From positions 310,001 to 374,000 of the forward strand of contig NZ_VORZ01000001.1 in assembly GCF_007997305.1 (NCBI RefSeq): DNA of 64,000 bases. The letters run 5' to 3'. Both the position numbers and the translations under genes were made by a program. The notes under the pieces were generated by a model. It saw only the letters and a program-made list of their open reading frames with translations. It did not search any database and was not told the DNA's origin. Shown here piece by piece: positions 26,135 through 37,741 of the stretch (positions within the stretch are counted from its first letter, which is position 1; every line of letters begins with the position of its first letter). This DNA comes from Psychrobacter frigidicola. GTDB taxonomy: Bacteria > Pseudomonadota > Gammaproteobacteria > Pseudomonadales > Moraxellaceae.

Positions 26135-26542
26135 AATCAAGGTGGACTATATTAGCAAAAATAATTTAAATTACAAGTCATTTCTTTGCCAAATTTTCTT
26201 TATCTATTATACCTGTAGCTTTTATAGCCACATTATTACTAAAAACGTTATCTTATATCGGAGATAATATTAAGTTTTCTATGAGAAGGCTAACTATTAT
26301 TCTTATGTTATTATGGGTGTGAGCAAAGGATTTCGAGCTAAGAGGTGTGATCGACTGGGCTTTTGGTTGTGATGCAGGTACAATACCATGCTTAATTTAG
26401 TGCTTGTTTTAGGGGTTAAGGTTGGATTTATAAATGATAGCTTTTATAGATTCCGGCTCCTATAAATGCGAGTACAAGGCAGATGTGTAGAGGGTCTGCT
26501 CGCACTGTCTTTACTTTTTGTCGCTTAATCGCTGGAGTTACT
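26135..26542. other. Intergenic leader of folD
   Basis: About 400 bases, no gene supported. An in-frame ATG at 26483 could extend folD but lacks conservation-like sequence. Confidence 0.4.
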
Positions 26543-27487
26543 ATGTCACCTGCTATGCCAAATGCTACGTTAACTGAGACTAAAATGGAAGAGGATAAGC
26601 CGTCGTCTGATCCTAAGTCAGCTATTGTGATGGACGGTAAAGTGCTAGCAAAGCAGATAGAGGAAAATCTGCGCGTGCGCGTTGATGCTATTAAAGAAAA
26701 AACGGGTCGCACGCCAATTTTGGCGACCATTTTGGTAGGTGATGATCCTGCTTCAGCGACTTACGTACGTATGAAAAGTAACGCTTGTAAGCGTGTTGGT
26801 ATGGACTCTATGAAGGTGGAATTGCCAAGCGTTACTACTACTGAGCAGCTGTTGGCTAAGATTGATGAGCTTAATGACAACCAAGACGTGCATGGTATTT
26901 TATTGCAACATCCAGTGCCTGCCCATATTGATGAGCGTGCCTGCTTTGAGCAGATTGATCTAGAAAAAGATGTCGATGGAGTGACCTGTCTGGGTTTTGG
27001 GCGTATGAGCATGGGTGAGCCAGCTTTCGGTTCTTGCACCCCGCAAGGCGTCATGCATCTGCTACGTCATTATAATATTGAGCTGGCAGGTAAAGAAGCG
27101 GTTGTGGTCGGTCGTAGTCCTATCTTAGGTAAGCCGATGGCAATGATGCTGCTCAACGCTAACTGTACCGTGACCATGTGCCATTCACATACTGAAGATT
27201 TGGCCGCTTATGTTAAGCGTGCTGACATCATTGTCGGGGCAGTGGGTGTGCCGGAGCTGATTCGTACAGAGTGGATTAAAAAAGGGGCAGTCGTTATCGA
27301 TGCTGGTTTCCATCCTTCAGAAAATGGTGGTGTGGGCGACACGCAACGAGACGGTATGAAGGAAGTTGCTGGTGCGTATACTCCAGTACCGGGCGGTGTG
27401 GGTCCTATGACAATCAATACTCTTATTCGTCAAACGGTCGCTGCTGCTGAAAAGTCTGCTGGTCTTGATGCCAGTATGATTAGCTAA
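26543..27487 (+). CDS. folD: Bifunctional methylenetetrahydrofolate dehydrogenase/cyclohydrolase
   Basis: Interconverts 5,10-methylene-THF and 10-formyl-THF with NADP. Catalytic Tyr74 and Lys78 lie in [10 protein letters not shown]. Conserved segments [32 protein letters not shown] and [11 protein letters not shown] are all present. I start at ATG 26543 because GGAG sits at the correct spacing; this leaves an N-terminal extension of about 25 residues ([19 protein letters not shown]) relative to E. coli FolD. Monocistronic with its own terminator. Confidence 0.93.
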   Translation: MSPAMPNATLTETKMEEDKPSSDPKSAIVMDGKVLAKQIEENLRVRVDAIKEKTGRTPILATILVGDDPASATYVRMKSNACKRVGMDSMKVELPSVTTTEQLLAKIDELNDNQDVHGILLQHPVPAHIDERACFEQIDLEKDVDGVTCLGFGRMSMGEPAFGSCTPQGVMHLLRHYNIELAGKEAVVVGRSPILGKPMAMMLLNANCTVTMCHSHTEDLAAYVKRADIIVGAVGVPELIRTEWIKKGAVVIDAGFHPSENGGVGDTQRDGMKEVAGAYTPVPGGVGPMTINTLIRQTVAAAEKSAGLDASMIS

Positions 27488-27508
27488 GCTTTAAATAGTA
27501 AACAAAAT

Positions 27509-27556
27509 GTTTAGGCATAAAAAAGGGCTAATGATTCAGCCCTTTTTTATGCCTAA
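27509..27556. terminator. Bidirectional terminator between folD and the di-heme gene
   Basis: 20-bp perfect arms around an 8-base loop, with AAAAAAGGGCT / AGCCCTTTTTT inside. It serves both convergent genes. Confidence 0.9.
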
Positions 27557-27608
27557 ATTTTAGTCTTATGTTTATATTAAACTTCAATAAATCGTCTTTT
27601 AAGTGAAG

Positions 27609-29141
27609 TTAAATACCTTGTAAAAAGGTTAACAATGTCTCTTTTTTTTCAGATGGTAGTTGCTTAAAACGTAACTTAGTAGCCTCAGCTTCACCGCCAT
27701 GCCAGAGTATGGCTTCGGTTAAAGTGCTGGCGCGACCGTCGTGTAAAAAACGTGCCTGCGCGTCACGAGCGACGATACCTATGCCCCAAAGTGGCGGCGT
27801 ACGCCACTCAAAGCTTTCTGCATTTTTCTCTTTTACCCCATCGTCTAGACCTGCACCCATATCATGCAGTAACAAATCAGTATAAGGATAAATGGTTTGC
27901 TGCGATAATAGGGGGAAGCGGATACTGTCCCCAGTCTTTTGCTTAGGAGTATGGCAACTGGCACATCCCGTTTGCGCAAATAAATTCGCGCCTTTATTAA
28001 AGGTCTGTAAATCACCAGTTCGACGCTCTGGCACTGCCAAAGCGGTCATAAAATCTGTCACAGCATCCAAGCTACTATCTGACACCTCTGGGTTACCCCC
28101 GTTGGCAGCTGTCCAACAAATGGGCTGATTAACCGTACAGTTAGGCTCCATAAATACAGAAGTTGTCAGGCCCATATCTTGTGACATCGCATTGGCATTT
28201 TGGATACGCAGGCTAGTATTAATGGCTTTCCATCCAAAGCGGCCTATTTTTTGCTCACGGCCTTCATTAACCCAATGTACGCGGCCACTGATGCCGTCAT
28301 TATTACTATCATCGGGGTCAGAAGCTGCAATAATGTTGGCCGCAGGAATCAAATTAAGCAGCCACATACCGACCAGTTGTGGAGAAATGCGTCCGCTAAT
28401 GGCCGTATCTCCTAAAGGCTGATTGGCATCGGTAGGGGTAAAGTTAAAGCGGATACCGGCTGGGGTATTGTCAGTGGCGGCTGTGTTGACATACTGCATT
28501 TTACCTTCAGTCGCAATCTTCACACCTGTGCTATCAGTGATACTTTGATGCTGCATTTGCTCGCCATAATAACCGTGTGCCAGCCCTTGTTTATTGCCCA
28601 GTCTAAATAAAATGGCATCATTTAACTCGCCATTAGCAGCATAAACCGGCTTACGACCTTCGGCGCTATGGCACTGAGTACAAGCATTGGCGTTAAAGAG
28701 TGGGCCGACTCCATCGAATAATACCCGACCTTCACCAGCGGGTGTCCAATGGGTAATAAAGAGTTCACGCCCTGGTGACACACCGCCTAAAGTGTTGCTG
28801 GGTAGGTTGGGTATAATTTGCAAAAACGGACGAGTGATGTCCGCAGCTATCGTGGCCGCTCCACCAGTTGGTAGCCAATTGGTATCTGCTGTATCGTTAC
28901 TGCCATTATCGCTCTCGCCACCATGATTCTCACCTGTATCTGGGGAGGTCGGCGGAGTAGGGTTGCTTGGGGTATCAGGCGTGCTGGGTACGCCAGGGCT
29001 ATTATCATCTGAGTTACCGCAAGCAATGAGGCTTAAGGCTATAGTTAATATGCTCAAGTTTAATAGAGTCATACGCAAGATTGCTGCTAATAAAGGTGAT
29101 TGAGGTGTTGAACGGGGTAGTGGGCTGAACAGCAAGGACAT
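27609..29141 (-). CDS. Di-heme oxidoreductase lipoprotein (DUF1111/DHOR family)
   Basis: c-type cytochrome of the putative di-heme peroxidase family. Two heme sites are visible, CTQCH in the N-terminal third and CASCH near residue 390. A signal with lipobox LIAC is followed by an Asp/Ser/Pro-rich linker, so it is a periplasmic membrane-anchored protein. RISPQLVGMWLL and FLHDGRASTLTEAILWHGGEA are conserved DHOR segments. I use the Met at 29141 (CAGGT upstream); a shorter start at the Met before LLNLSIL would still keep the lipobox. It lies downstream of the Fur-controlled RCC1 lipoprotein gene, from which a terminator-like hairpin separates it. Family members often cluster with iron-uptake genes. 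Confidence 0.85.
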   Translation of the reverse strand: MSLLFSPLPRSTPQSPLLAAILRMTLLNLSILTIALSLIACGNSDDNSPGVPSTPDTPSNPTPPTSPDTGENHGGESDNGSNDTADTNWLPTGGAATIAADITRPFLQIIPNLPSNTLGGVSPGRELFITHWTPAGEGRVLFDGVGPLFNANACTQCHSAEGRKPVYAANGELNDAILFRLGNKQGLAHGYYGEQMQHQSITDSTGVKIATEGKMQYVNTAATDNTPAGIRFNFTPTDANQPLGDTAISGRISPQLVGMWLLNLIPAANIIAASDPDDSNNDGISGRVHWVNEGREQKIGRFGWKAINTSLRIQNANAMSQDMGLTTSVFMEPNCTVNQPICWTAANGGNPEVSDSSLDAVTDFMTALAVPERRTGDLQTFNKGANLFAQTGCASCHTPKQKTGDSIRFPLLSQQTIYPYTDLLLHDMGAGLDDGVKEKNAESFEWRTPPLWGIGIVARDAQARFLHDGRASTLTEAILWHGGEAEATKLRFKQLPSEKKETLLTFLQGI

Positions 29142-29236
29142 GGGGTTACCTGAACAAAGTATGGTTTTATCAAAATAATGAGGGTATAAACAATAGCTAG
29201 GTAATAAATAACAATGGTGCAAGGTTCTCTAAAATT

Positions 29237-29270
29237 AAAAAGGGCAGCATAAGATGTGCGCCCTTTTTTT
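29237..29270 (-). terminator. Terminator-like hairpin between RCC1 and di-heme genes
   Basis: AAGGGC-a-GCA / TGC-GCCCTTTT stem with a T tract; could attenuate transcription into the di-heme gene. Confidence 0.65.
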
Positions 29271-29312
29271 GAAACCATTGCTGTTAAATATTTATTAACA
29301 AGCCGCGCGGGC

Positions 29313-30699
29313 TTATAGCTGACTCGATAAGTTCACTGGAATAGGGTTGTTATACATCCAGATATGGGTGGTGTCTTTATTGCCTAATGAGCCCTCAAAG
29401 CTCCACCCCCAAGTGAATAGGCTGCCATTTTTATTCTGGTTATCGGCTTTTTCATGGGCAATCAGATGCATGGTTCCCATCGCCATATTATCGATGTTGG
29501 TTAAACTTGGTAGCTTGTCAGTTGGCTCATTTAAATCGTTATAGATGGTTTTACCTGTGCCATCAGTCTCACCAAACATACCCCAAGGATAGACTTTGCC
29601 ATTGTCTAGCAATACATAGCTGGCATTGCCATTGGCGTACACACGGCGCACATCTTTATCCGCAAACCATGGCAGTTTGGTTGGTGTGGTGATGATATCT
29701 GCCCAAGCGTTAGCCGTATTGGCATTGTTTTCGCCATTTTTCTCAGCATTGTATCCCACTTGGCTGGCGGTATTGAGTCCCCAAGCATAAACCGCGTCTT
29801 TACTGGTGAGTGCTAAGACATGATCCTTGCCAGCGGCCAGTTGAATCACTTTTTCAGTAGCAGTTACAGTAGCGTTATTATCATCCGTGGTTATGACCTT
29901 AATAAGCATTGGAGTCGCATTGATATTGATGCAGTTGTTGGCTTTATTACACTCTTGGCCATTACCGAGGTTGGCATAAGCGTTGCTGCCCCAACCCCAA
30001 ACCTGCCCTCTATCATCAAGCGCGTAAGAGGAGTTAGCGCTCGTCACTACTTGTACAATATGACCAATATCAGTTGCTGCCGAGAAATCGACTTTGGTAG
30101 GTGTGCTATTACTGGTGGTATTAGTCGTATTGCCATTACCAAGCTGGCCTTGACCGTTGGCCCCAAATGCCCAAACCGTTCCATCTTCGGTGAGCACTAA
30201 GTTATGGCTGTAGCCAGGTGCTACCATGACTGCGTTATCAATACCTGCTATCACGCTGATATCAAGGCGGCAATCATTCTTACTGCTAGTGCAGCTATCA
30301 CGTCCCGCAGGCTGCTACTTTATCGCCAAGATAAATAGTCTTAGCTGAGCGCATAACATTGCACGCATTGTCGGTTGCCATTAACGTTAGCTCATTACTG
30401 CCTAATTTTAATAAAACACGATCGTCAAAATATCCTTCACTATCGACGTTCAAGGACTCCACTGGCTGCTCGTTAAGATGATAAGTCACTGATTTTAAAC
30501 CACCATCGTCTTGCACTTGTCCTGATAAGAATACCGCTGCCACACCGGTATAACCGTCGTTAAAGTCACCATTAGTGGTTAGTAGCGGCGGCGTCACATC
30601 GCGAACAGTCGTGTGTTCCTCAGAGTCATTGCCACAGGCAGTAAGTAACAATGCTGCTGTAGTGAAAGCTAATGTCTGGGCCAGATGGGATAAACGCAT
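29313..30699 (-). pseudogene. RCC1-repeat lipoprotein, frameshifted
   Basis: From ATG 30699 (GAGG upstream): signal with lipobox LTAC, then an Ig/cadherin-like domain (TPPLLTTNGDF..., LLKLGSNELTLMATDNACN) up to a stop at 30298. The protein continues in the next frame with RDSCTSSKNDCRLDIS and at least five RCC1 blades (HNLVLTEDGTVWAFGANGQGQLGNG, SSYALDDRGQVWGWGSNAYANLGNG, DHVLALTSKDAVYAWGLN...). One G fewer in the GGG near 30302 would give an intact lipoprotein of about 460 residues. It is either a true mutation or a sequencing indel. A Fur box lies upstream. RCC1 propellers bind partner proteins. Confidence 0.8.
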
Positions 30700-30774
30700 A
30701 GAATCCTCGGTAATAAGTATCAATAGGTAAATGTCGGCAGAGTAATGGTAACAAACGTTGCGAATACTATTACA

Positions 30775-30793
30775 AATGATAATTATTATCAAT
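30775..30793. promoter_or_regulatory. Fur box
   Basis: AATGATAATTATTATCAAT contains the symmetrical core GATAAT-T-ATTATC and lies 76 bases upstream of the RCC1 lipoprotein start. This is a near-consensus Fur operator and indicates iron repression of the RCC1 and possibly the di-heme gene. Confidence 0.8.
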
Positions 30794-30802
30794 CATCTAA
30801 AT

Positions 30803-30833
30803 AAAAAAACAGCATGCGTAAGAATGCTGTTTT
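30803..30833 (-). terminator. Terminator of corA
   Basis: AAAAACAGCAT / ATGCTGTTTTT with a short loop; can act on the minus-strand corA transcript. Confidence 0.85.
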
Positions 30834-30851
30834 TGAGTTATTATTTTATCG

Positions 30852-32066
30852 CTACAACCAGCCCAACCTTTTAAAATTAAGATATAAGAAACTACACAAT
30901 GAACCGATAAATCCAATGACAAAAAGGTATGAATATTTCCAATGAAGCTCAGGCATAAAGTCAAAGTTCATCCCATATATACCTGCTATCGCGGTCGGTA
31001 CGGCTAAGATACCAGCCCACGCAGCAAGCTTACGTACCACCTCATTCTGTCCCATGTTAACCATAGCCAAGTAAGTATTCATGACGACGCTGAGCATCTC
31101 ATTAAGACCATTAATGGCATCTAAAGAGTGGAGCAAATGGTCATTAACGTCACGAAAGTAGGGCTTAGCAGCATGCGAAAATGGGGATACCAAATCACTT
31201 TTATTGTGATTGATAAAAAACTTACAGATATCTTGTACCGGTAAAATAACCGCGCGCATATGCACCAATTGTGATTTTAATTCATATAAGTTTTTTAGCG
31301 TTTCTTTATTAAACTCATAGGTAAAAATATTACGCTCTTGCTCACGCAGATAGCTGCCTAAGCGATCTGTAACCGGCATATAGTTATCGACAATAAAATC
31401 AAGAATAGCGTGCAGGACAAAAATAGGCCCCATACGTAATTTTTCAGGGCGTCGGTTACAGTGCTCGCGTACTGGGGCATAAGAGTTTGAGGGGCCATTA
31501 CGGATAGTAATCAGATAGTTTTTACCCATAAATATCGCGGTCGTACCATAGCGAATCACGTTATCTTCAAGCTTAGCGGTACGTATCACTACAAATATTG
31601 TGTCGTTATCATAACTTTCGACTTTAGCACGTTGATGATCAGCGAACGCATCTTCAATCGCCAGCTCATGCAAATCAAATGCATCTTGTACCTCAGCGAT
31701 AGTTTGCAGACTGGGCTCATACAGACCCAACCAAATAAACTGTCCATTATTGGTCAAGGCGCGGCTGACATCACTCAGCCCTATTTTACTAATGGGCTCA
31801 CCGGTTTTACGTGAATAGGCGTAGCAATTGACCACCTCATCATCGCTTGAGACATCAATGTCTTCATAGCGCTCAGATTCGGGGTCATAGACCGTCATGG
31901 TCTCAATCGTATCTTCTGGTGTTGCATCCGCATCGCCATAGATATAGCTGTCAAAATTGTCTGTGTATGGCAGTTCGGCCGTATTATCAGAGTAAATACG
32001 GCTGAGATTGGTGTCAGGGGTGATGCGAGTTTTGGTGCTGACCAACAGGTCGTTATCCTGATTCAT
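30852..32066 (-). CDS. corA: CorA-family Mg2+/Co2+ channel
   Basis: Inner-membrane divalent-cation channel. The signature GMN at residues 365-367 (IYGMNFDFMPE) lies between two C-terminal membrane helices. The long N-terminal cytoplasmic domain contains the typical FVWLGL-like segment (FIWLGLYEPS), the HELAIEDAF helix and the R-N-x-x-S loop region. The first 70 residues form an acidic extension beyond most CorA proteins. AAGGGAGGG precedes the ATG. Single gene. Confidence 0.92.
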   Translation of the reverse strand: MNQDNDLLVSTKTRITPDTNLSRIYSDNTAELPYTDNFDSYIYGDADATPEDTIETMTVYDPESERYEDIDVSSDDEVVNCYAYSRKTGEPISKIGLSDVSRALTNNGQFIWLGLYEPSLQTIAEVQDAFDLHELAIEDAFADHQRAKVESYDNDTIFVVIRTAKLEDNVIRYGTTAIFMGKNYLITIRNGPSNSYAPVREHCNRRPEKLRMGPIFVLHAILDFIVDNYMPVTDRLGSYLREQERNIFTYEFNKETLKNLYELKSQLVHMRAVILPVQDICKFFINHNKSDLVSPFSHAAKPYFRDVNDHLLHSLDAINGLNEMLSVVMNTYLAMVNMGQNEVVRKLAAWAGILAVPTAIAGIYGMNFDFMPELHWKYSYLFVIGFIGSLCSFLYLNFKRLGWL

Positions 32067-32121
32067 AGCCCTCCCTTAATTTGTGATAAATTAGTATTAT
32101 TAATGAAAACCTATCTATGCT

Positions 32122-32511
32122 TTATAAGGCATAGCGTTTTAAGGTGTCCATATCAACTAGGGTTAATAAGCTTTCGTGACAAGCAGTCAGCTTGATTTGT
32201 GGTGCAACGTCGAAGTCTAACGCTTCAACCCAGCGTAGGGCGCAGATACACCAATAATCGCCTGGTTGTAGACCCGGAAAGTTGTATTCAGGCAAGGGGG
32301 TAATCAAATCGTTACCGCGGCTAGAGGAGAAGTTTAGAAATTCACTGGTCATCTTGACGCAAACGGTATGTTGACCGACGTCATGATTGCCAGTGTGACA
32401 AAAGCCATTACGGTAATAACCGGTAATGGGGTCAAAACAGCAGCTGGCAAGCTCAGTACCTAACACGTTGGTTTGGTTAATGGCAGGATTGGGATGATAG
32501 TCAGAGGACAT
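32122..32511 (-). CDS. DUF2237 family protein
   Basis: 129 residues. Recognised by NVLGTELASCCFDPITGYYRNGFCHTG, DVGQHTVCVKMTSEFL, SRGNDLITP and LQPGDYWCICALRW. Several Cys are conserved in the family, whose function is unknown (COG3651). I choose the Met at 32511 with GGAG upstream over the longer frame from 32589. It lies 55 bases upstream of corA on the same strand and may be co-transcribed. Confidence 0.88.
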   Translation of the reverse strand: MSSDYHPNPAINQTNVLGTELASCCFDPITGYYRNGFCHTGNHDVGQHTVCVKMTSEFLNFSSSRGNDLITPLPEYNFPGLQPGDYWCICALRWVEALDFDVAPQIKLTACHESLLTLVDMDTLKRYAL

Positions 32512-33184
32512 AAGATCTCCGTGATATATAATAGGATAGATGAGTGGTGGAAAAATATTGGCTATAAACCATTCATTATAAAACAACAAATAATTGGTTA
32601 TAATAGTTGGTTATAAAGGATGAGCCAAAATAATGAGCCTATAAAAAGTTGCGTCAGTGTAACATGAGTCCAGCGTGTAGGCGTAGTGTAAATAGCGTCG
32701 GTAACGATACTAGAGTAGGATCTAAGTCAGTTAATAAGTGGTATTTAAGACCTAGTATAACTACAATATAAAAGCTAAAAAGTTGACCGACTACTCTCAA
32801 AAATTGTTATATATGCTGACTGTATTTTGCTAGATAACCCTGACTATCAATAACGATGCCATTAAATATTAGGACTGTTTCAATTCAATATTAACCTTAA
32901 TTGCGACTAGGCGAAACTTGGCAGCTATGCTAAACTTGGGCATAAAGTGCCGTGATTCTTTATCGCACTAATTGAGTCGTTTTGTTATTCTAATTCAGTT
33001 TTAAGTCAATATTTATTATTGCCATTTTGGTGTTACCTAACTCGTTTATGATAATTGGGCTGATGAGGTTGCGCGTTAAAAACACTGTCCTAAAAACAGC
33101 AAGTGCGTCTCATTGATTTAATAATAAACACTCTCTTATAATGCCGCGTTTTTTGGTAAGCGATACACCAAACAAGGATTTATT
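32512..33184. other. Divergent intergenic region upstream of hisZ
   Basis: About 670 bases, no gene supported. It holds the hisZ promoter near its right end. Confidence 0.5.
33113..33142 (+). promoter_or_regulatory. Sigma-70 promoter for hisZ-purA
   Basis: TTGATT (-35) and TATAAT (-10) with an 18-base spacer; the -10 ends 42 bases before the hisZ start. Confidence 0.6.
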
Positions 33185-34507
33185 GTGTCTGCAAGTTCTA
33201 ATTCTGCTGTACCCGCCTCGTTAAGCCCTAGTAACAGTGCGCCTAACCGTGATTCTGTATCTGCTTCTATCTCTGATTTAAGTACCTTCTCTTTAAGCAA
33301 TTACGCTGCTGAAGTCGCCAATAGCTGGCTGCTGCCCGATGGCGTGGCTGACGTCTTATTTGAAGATGCCCAAAAACAAGAAATGCTACGTCATCAGTTG
33401 ACCCAACAGCTTACTACTCACGGCTATCAGATGGTGTGTCCGCCCATGATTGAGTTCACTGAGTCGTTGCTCAGTGAGGCATCAGAAGATTTAAAACGTC
33501 AAACTTTTAAGATTATTGACCAAGTTACTGGTCGTTTAATGGGTCTGCGGGCGGATATTACGCCGCAAATTTTGCGTATTGATGCGCATTGGGGTGGCAA
33601 AGGTATTGCACGATATTGTTACGCAGGCCACGTTGTTCATACCTTGCCATCAGGCTTATTTGGCTCACGTATCCCGCTCCAATTGGGCGCGGAGATTTTT
33701 GGTTGTACGTCGCTGACCGCTGATATTGAGCTCATAGATGTGCTGTTTAGTATGATAAATAGCTTAAATATGAGTGCAGCATTACATATTGACTTGGGTC
33801 ATGTGGCCATATTCAAGCGCTTGGCAGTATTGGCGCAGTTGTCTGATAGTGACACTAAGCAGCTCATGCACTTATATGCTAATAAGAACTTGCCTGAGCT
33901 CAAATGTGTCTGCCAAGCATTATCGATGGGTGATGATTTTTATGTGTTGGCGCGTTTTGGGCATAATATGGTAACGTTATTGACCAAGCTGTCAGATGCC
34001 GCCCGACAAGATACACAAATTGCAGAAGCCGTAGATGAGTTGCAACGCTTAACCCGTCATTTGCAAGATCAATGGCAATGCCAGGTTAGTATTGACGTGA
34101 CTGAGCTATCAGGTTATCACTATCACACTGGTATCGTTTTTAACGGTTATATCAATAGCGAAACCCAACCGTTGGTTCGCGGTGGACGTTTTGACAGCTT
34201 GCACAGTAATAGTCAAAGCAGCGGTCATAGTAATAAGCAACAGCCTCGCGCTGCAACGGGCTTTAGTATGGATGTCAGCCGTTTGTTGGCTCATATTGAG
34301 CTCGATAAGCCGACCGTTGTTATTGTTGATTATAGCGCTATGAATACTGCCGATGATGCAGAGCTACAGACATTACAGCAGCAAGTTGCTAGCCTACGTC
34401 AGCAAGGCTATCGCGTGACCATGCCGCTTGATGCCGACGACTGTCCTGTAGGCGTTACGCATCGACTAAGCGTGGCGAACAAACAATGGCAGTTAGCAAC
34501 CCTTTAA
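33185..34507 (+). CDS. hisZ: ATP phosphoribosyltransferase regulatory subunit
   Basis: Histidyl-tRNA-synthetase-like regulatory partner of short-form HisG in histidine biosynthesis. It has the class II synthetase-like core (LLPDGVADVLFEDAQKQEMLR, RLMGLRADITPQILRID, YCYAGHVVHT, RGGRFD) but lacks an anticodon-binding domain. GTG start with AAGGA upstream. 440 residues including a Ser-rich N-terminal extension of about 45. It precedes purA by 110 bases, the common HisZ-PurA arrangement in gammaproteobacteria lacking long HisG. Confidence 0.92.
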   Translation: MSASSNSAVPASLSPSNSAPNRDSVSASISDLSTFSLSNYAAEVANSWLLPDGVADVLFEDAQKQEMLRHQLTQQLTTHGYQMVCPPMIEFTESLLSEASEDLKRQTFKIIDQVTGRLMGLRADITPQILRIDAHWGGKGIARYCYAGHVVHTLPSGLFGSRIPLQLGAEIFGCTSLTADIELIDVLFSMINSLNMSAALHIDLGHVAIFKRLAVLAQLSDSDTKQLMHLYANKNLPELKCVCQALSMGDDFYVLARFGHNMVTLLTKLSDAARQDTQIAEAVDELQRLTRHLQDQWQCQVSIDVTELSGYHYHTGIVFNGYINSETQPLVRGGRFDSLHSNSQSSGHSNKQQPRAATGFSMDVSRLLAHIELDKPTVVIVDYSAMNTADDAELQTLQQQVASLRQQGYRVTMPLDADDCPVGVTHRLSVANKQWQLATL

Positions 34508-34608
34508 TTTATCGTTTTTTAAACTTAGTTTTAGCAGCAAATACTATTAACGTTTGTTTTTTTTAGCATTTAAATGGTTATTGCACACACCTCAATACAT
34601 AAAGGTAA

Positions 34609-35907
<1,299 letters not shown>

Positions 35908-35951
35908 TTTGGTTGCCAATTTACTTATAATATAGCCAAAACAGTTCGTTA

Positions 35952-35994
35952 TGATATAAAAATCCCAATGCTCAGCATTGGGATTTTTATATCA
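35952..35994 (+). terminator. purA terminator
   Basis: TGATATAAAAATCCCAATG stem with its exact complement, very short loop. Confidence 0.9.
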
Positions 35995-36166
35995 GCTTTT
36001 TAGTATCAGTTTGGATAAATTTTATTATCTTATTAATTACATTAAATCAAGATACAGTGGGTTGAAAAGGGTTAAGATAAAGTTTAATCATATTGTTTTT
36101 ATCTGAGTAAATATCATTCGGTGAGAAGGAGTTTTACCAACGCTCAAATGATAAGAGGGAATAAAT

Positions 36167-36583
36167 ATGACAATCAATATTATCAAGCATTCTATTCGCA
36201 ACTCATCTCTAGTACTGCTGACTTCCGCAATCTTTATGCTTCCCACGCTGTCTTGGGGTGCGCAAAACTGTGATAAGCCTATTAATGACTTTGACGGATT
36301 ATATTGTCTAACTAAAGTATATTTAGAAGCAGACAAAGAGCTCAATAATTCTTACGGTAAATTAAACAAACTGCTCAATAACAGCCAAAAAGCCATCCTA
36401 AAACGCGGTCAACTTGCTTGGATGCGCGAGCGTAATAATAAGTGTAGTTATAATAATGAAGCGGGTTTTTATGTCAACATAGGCTGCGCTACCCGCACGA
36501 CTACTAATCGGGTGAACTTCTTAAATGAACGGGTGCGTGAATGTGCCGCTGGGAGTTGCCGAGACAGTCGCTTAGGAGAGTAG
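36167..36583 (+). CDS. Secreted LprI/DUF1311-like protein
   Basis: 138 residues with a signal peptide (hydrophobic region to LSWG-A near residue 27). The mature part has CDKPINDFDGLYCLTKVYLEADKELNNSYGKL and AWMRERNNKC, the helical Cys pattern of the DUF1311/LprI N-terminal family; LprI of Mycobacterium inhibits lysozyme. Four further Cys (GCATRT, ECAAGSC) are present. GAGGGAATAAAT precedes the ATG. Periplasmic. Lysozyme inhibition is inference from the family. Confidence 0.78.
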   Translation: MTINIIKHSIRNSSLVLLTSAIFMLPTLSWGAQNCDKPINDFDGLYCLTKVYLEADKELNNSYGKLNKLLNNSQKAILKRGQLAWMRERNNKCSYNNEAGFYVNIGCATRTTTNRVNFLNERVRECAAGSCRDSRLGE

Positions 36584-36974
36584 CCTGATAATTAATTTAG
36601 ATAGATGAATACAGTGCGGTTAAACATTAACTTGCACTTTGCCGCATAAAATATCGTTCTATAATCCTACTACCTATGCTTTACTCAAGAATAAAAAATC
36701 TCTAGACCTAAGCGCTAGAGATTTTTTATTCTAGCGCTTACAAGTGGTTTCCATTAAGCGTTATGATTGTAAGTGAGCGCGATAACTGCTATTAATCATG
36801 GTCAAGTTTACGTTCAGGTCAACGCTGATTTTAAATTGCCCCTATCATTTATAGCGCCAATCATTATAATAGCTAACAGTCACACACTTAGTAAACCAAC
36901 TATAAAGTGGTTAAGTGCTGTGGTTACAGACAATAAAACCATTCATTCTTTCACTTATTTATTAGGAGCTTTTT
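36584..36974. other. Intergenic before ndk
   Basis: Contains a terminator at 36690-36733 and AT-rich sequence; no gene supported. Confidence 0.5.
36690..36733. terminator. Terminator
   Basis: AATAAAAAATCTCTAG / CTAGAGATTTTTTATT with the loop ACCTAAGCG. Confidence 0.9.
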
Positions 36975-37406
36975 ATGGCTATCGAACGCACTCTATCCAT
37001 CATCAAACCTGACGCTGTTGGCGGCAACCATATCGGTGCTATCTATGACCGTTTTGAACAAGCTGGCTTAAAAATTGTTGCAGCTAAAATGCAACAGTTA
37101 GATGATGAAAAAGCGGGTGGTTTTTACGCTGAGCATGCCGAACGTCCATTCTACAACGACCTAAAATCTTTCATGATGTCAGGTCCAGTATTAGTATCAG
37201 TGTTAGAAGGTGAAAACGCGATTGCTAAACATCGCGAAATCATGGGTGCAACTAACCCAAAAGATGCTGACAAAGGCACTATCCGTGCTGACTTTGCGAG
37301 CAGCATCGACGAAAATGCGGTTCATGGTTCAGATTCAGCTGAATCAGCCAAACGTGAAATTAGCTACTTCTTCAATGATGATGAAGTATGTGCACGTACG
37401 CGCTAG
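36975..37406 (+). CDS. ndk: Nucleoside diphosphate kinase
   Basis: Transfers phosphate between nucleoside di- and triphosphates through phospho-His. His117 lies in NAVHGSDS, the family active site; the N-terminus [12 protein letters not shown] is typical. Length 143 is exact for Ndk. AGGAG lies upstream of the ATG. First gene of the conserved ndk-rlmN-pilF-rodZ-ispG-hisS-yfgM-bamB-der neighbourhood, but followed by its own terminator. Confidence 0.97.
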   Translation: MAIERTLSIIKPDAVGGNHIGAIYDRFEQAGLKIVAAKMQQLDDEKAGGFYAEHAERPFYNDLKSFMMSGPVLVSVLEGENAIAKHREIMGATNPKDADKGTIRADFASSIDENAVHGSDSAESAKREISYFFNDDEVCARTR

Positions 37407-37443
37407 GTATTAAGTAGTAGTGTTGCAATAAAATAGCATTGCT

Positions 37444-37477
37444 AAACGGCTTATATCCAAGAGGGTATAAGCCGTTT
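37444..37477 (+). terminator. ndk terminator
   Basis: AAACGGCTTATA / TATAAGCCGTTT hairpin. Confidence 0.75.
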
Positions 37478-37741
37478 GACCTACTACTGATTGTGTCAGT
37501 CGGTCGATTTTTCATTGAAATAGTTAATAACCTCCCTCATTATAAATATTTCTTTATCCTATAATAGGATTTTAGTAGTTAACCATTGTTTATAAAACTA
37601 ACTACTAAAAATTAAATAACGTTATCAATCCTTTATCAGCATAGGTTTACTATATAATAAACCATACTATCTGCGCTCATAATGGATTGCTAATAGCCCA
37701 TTTTATTGCATACCTAATCCTATGCTAACAGGTCACCGTTT

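Noticed and set aside
36773..37012. 79-residue plus-strand ORF before ndk
   Set aside because: It overlaps the certain ndk start in another frame and has no ribosome-binding site.
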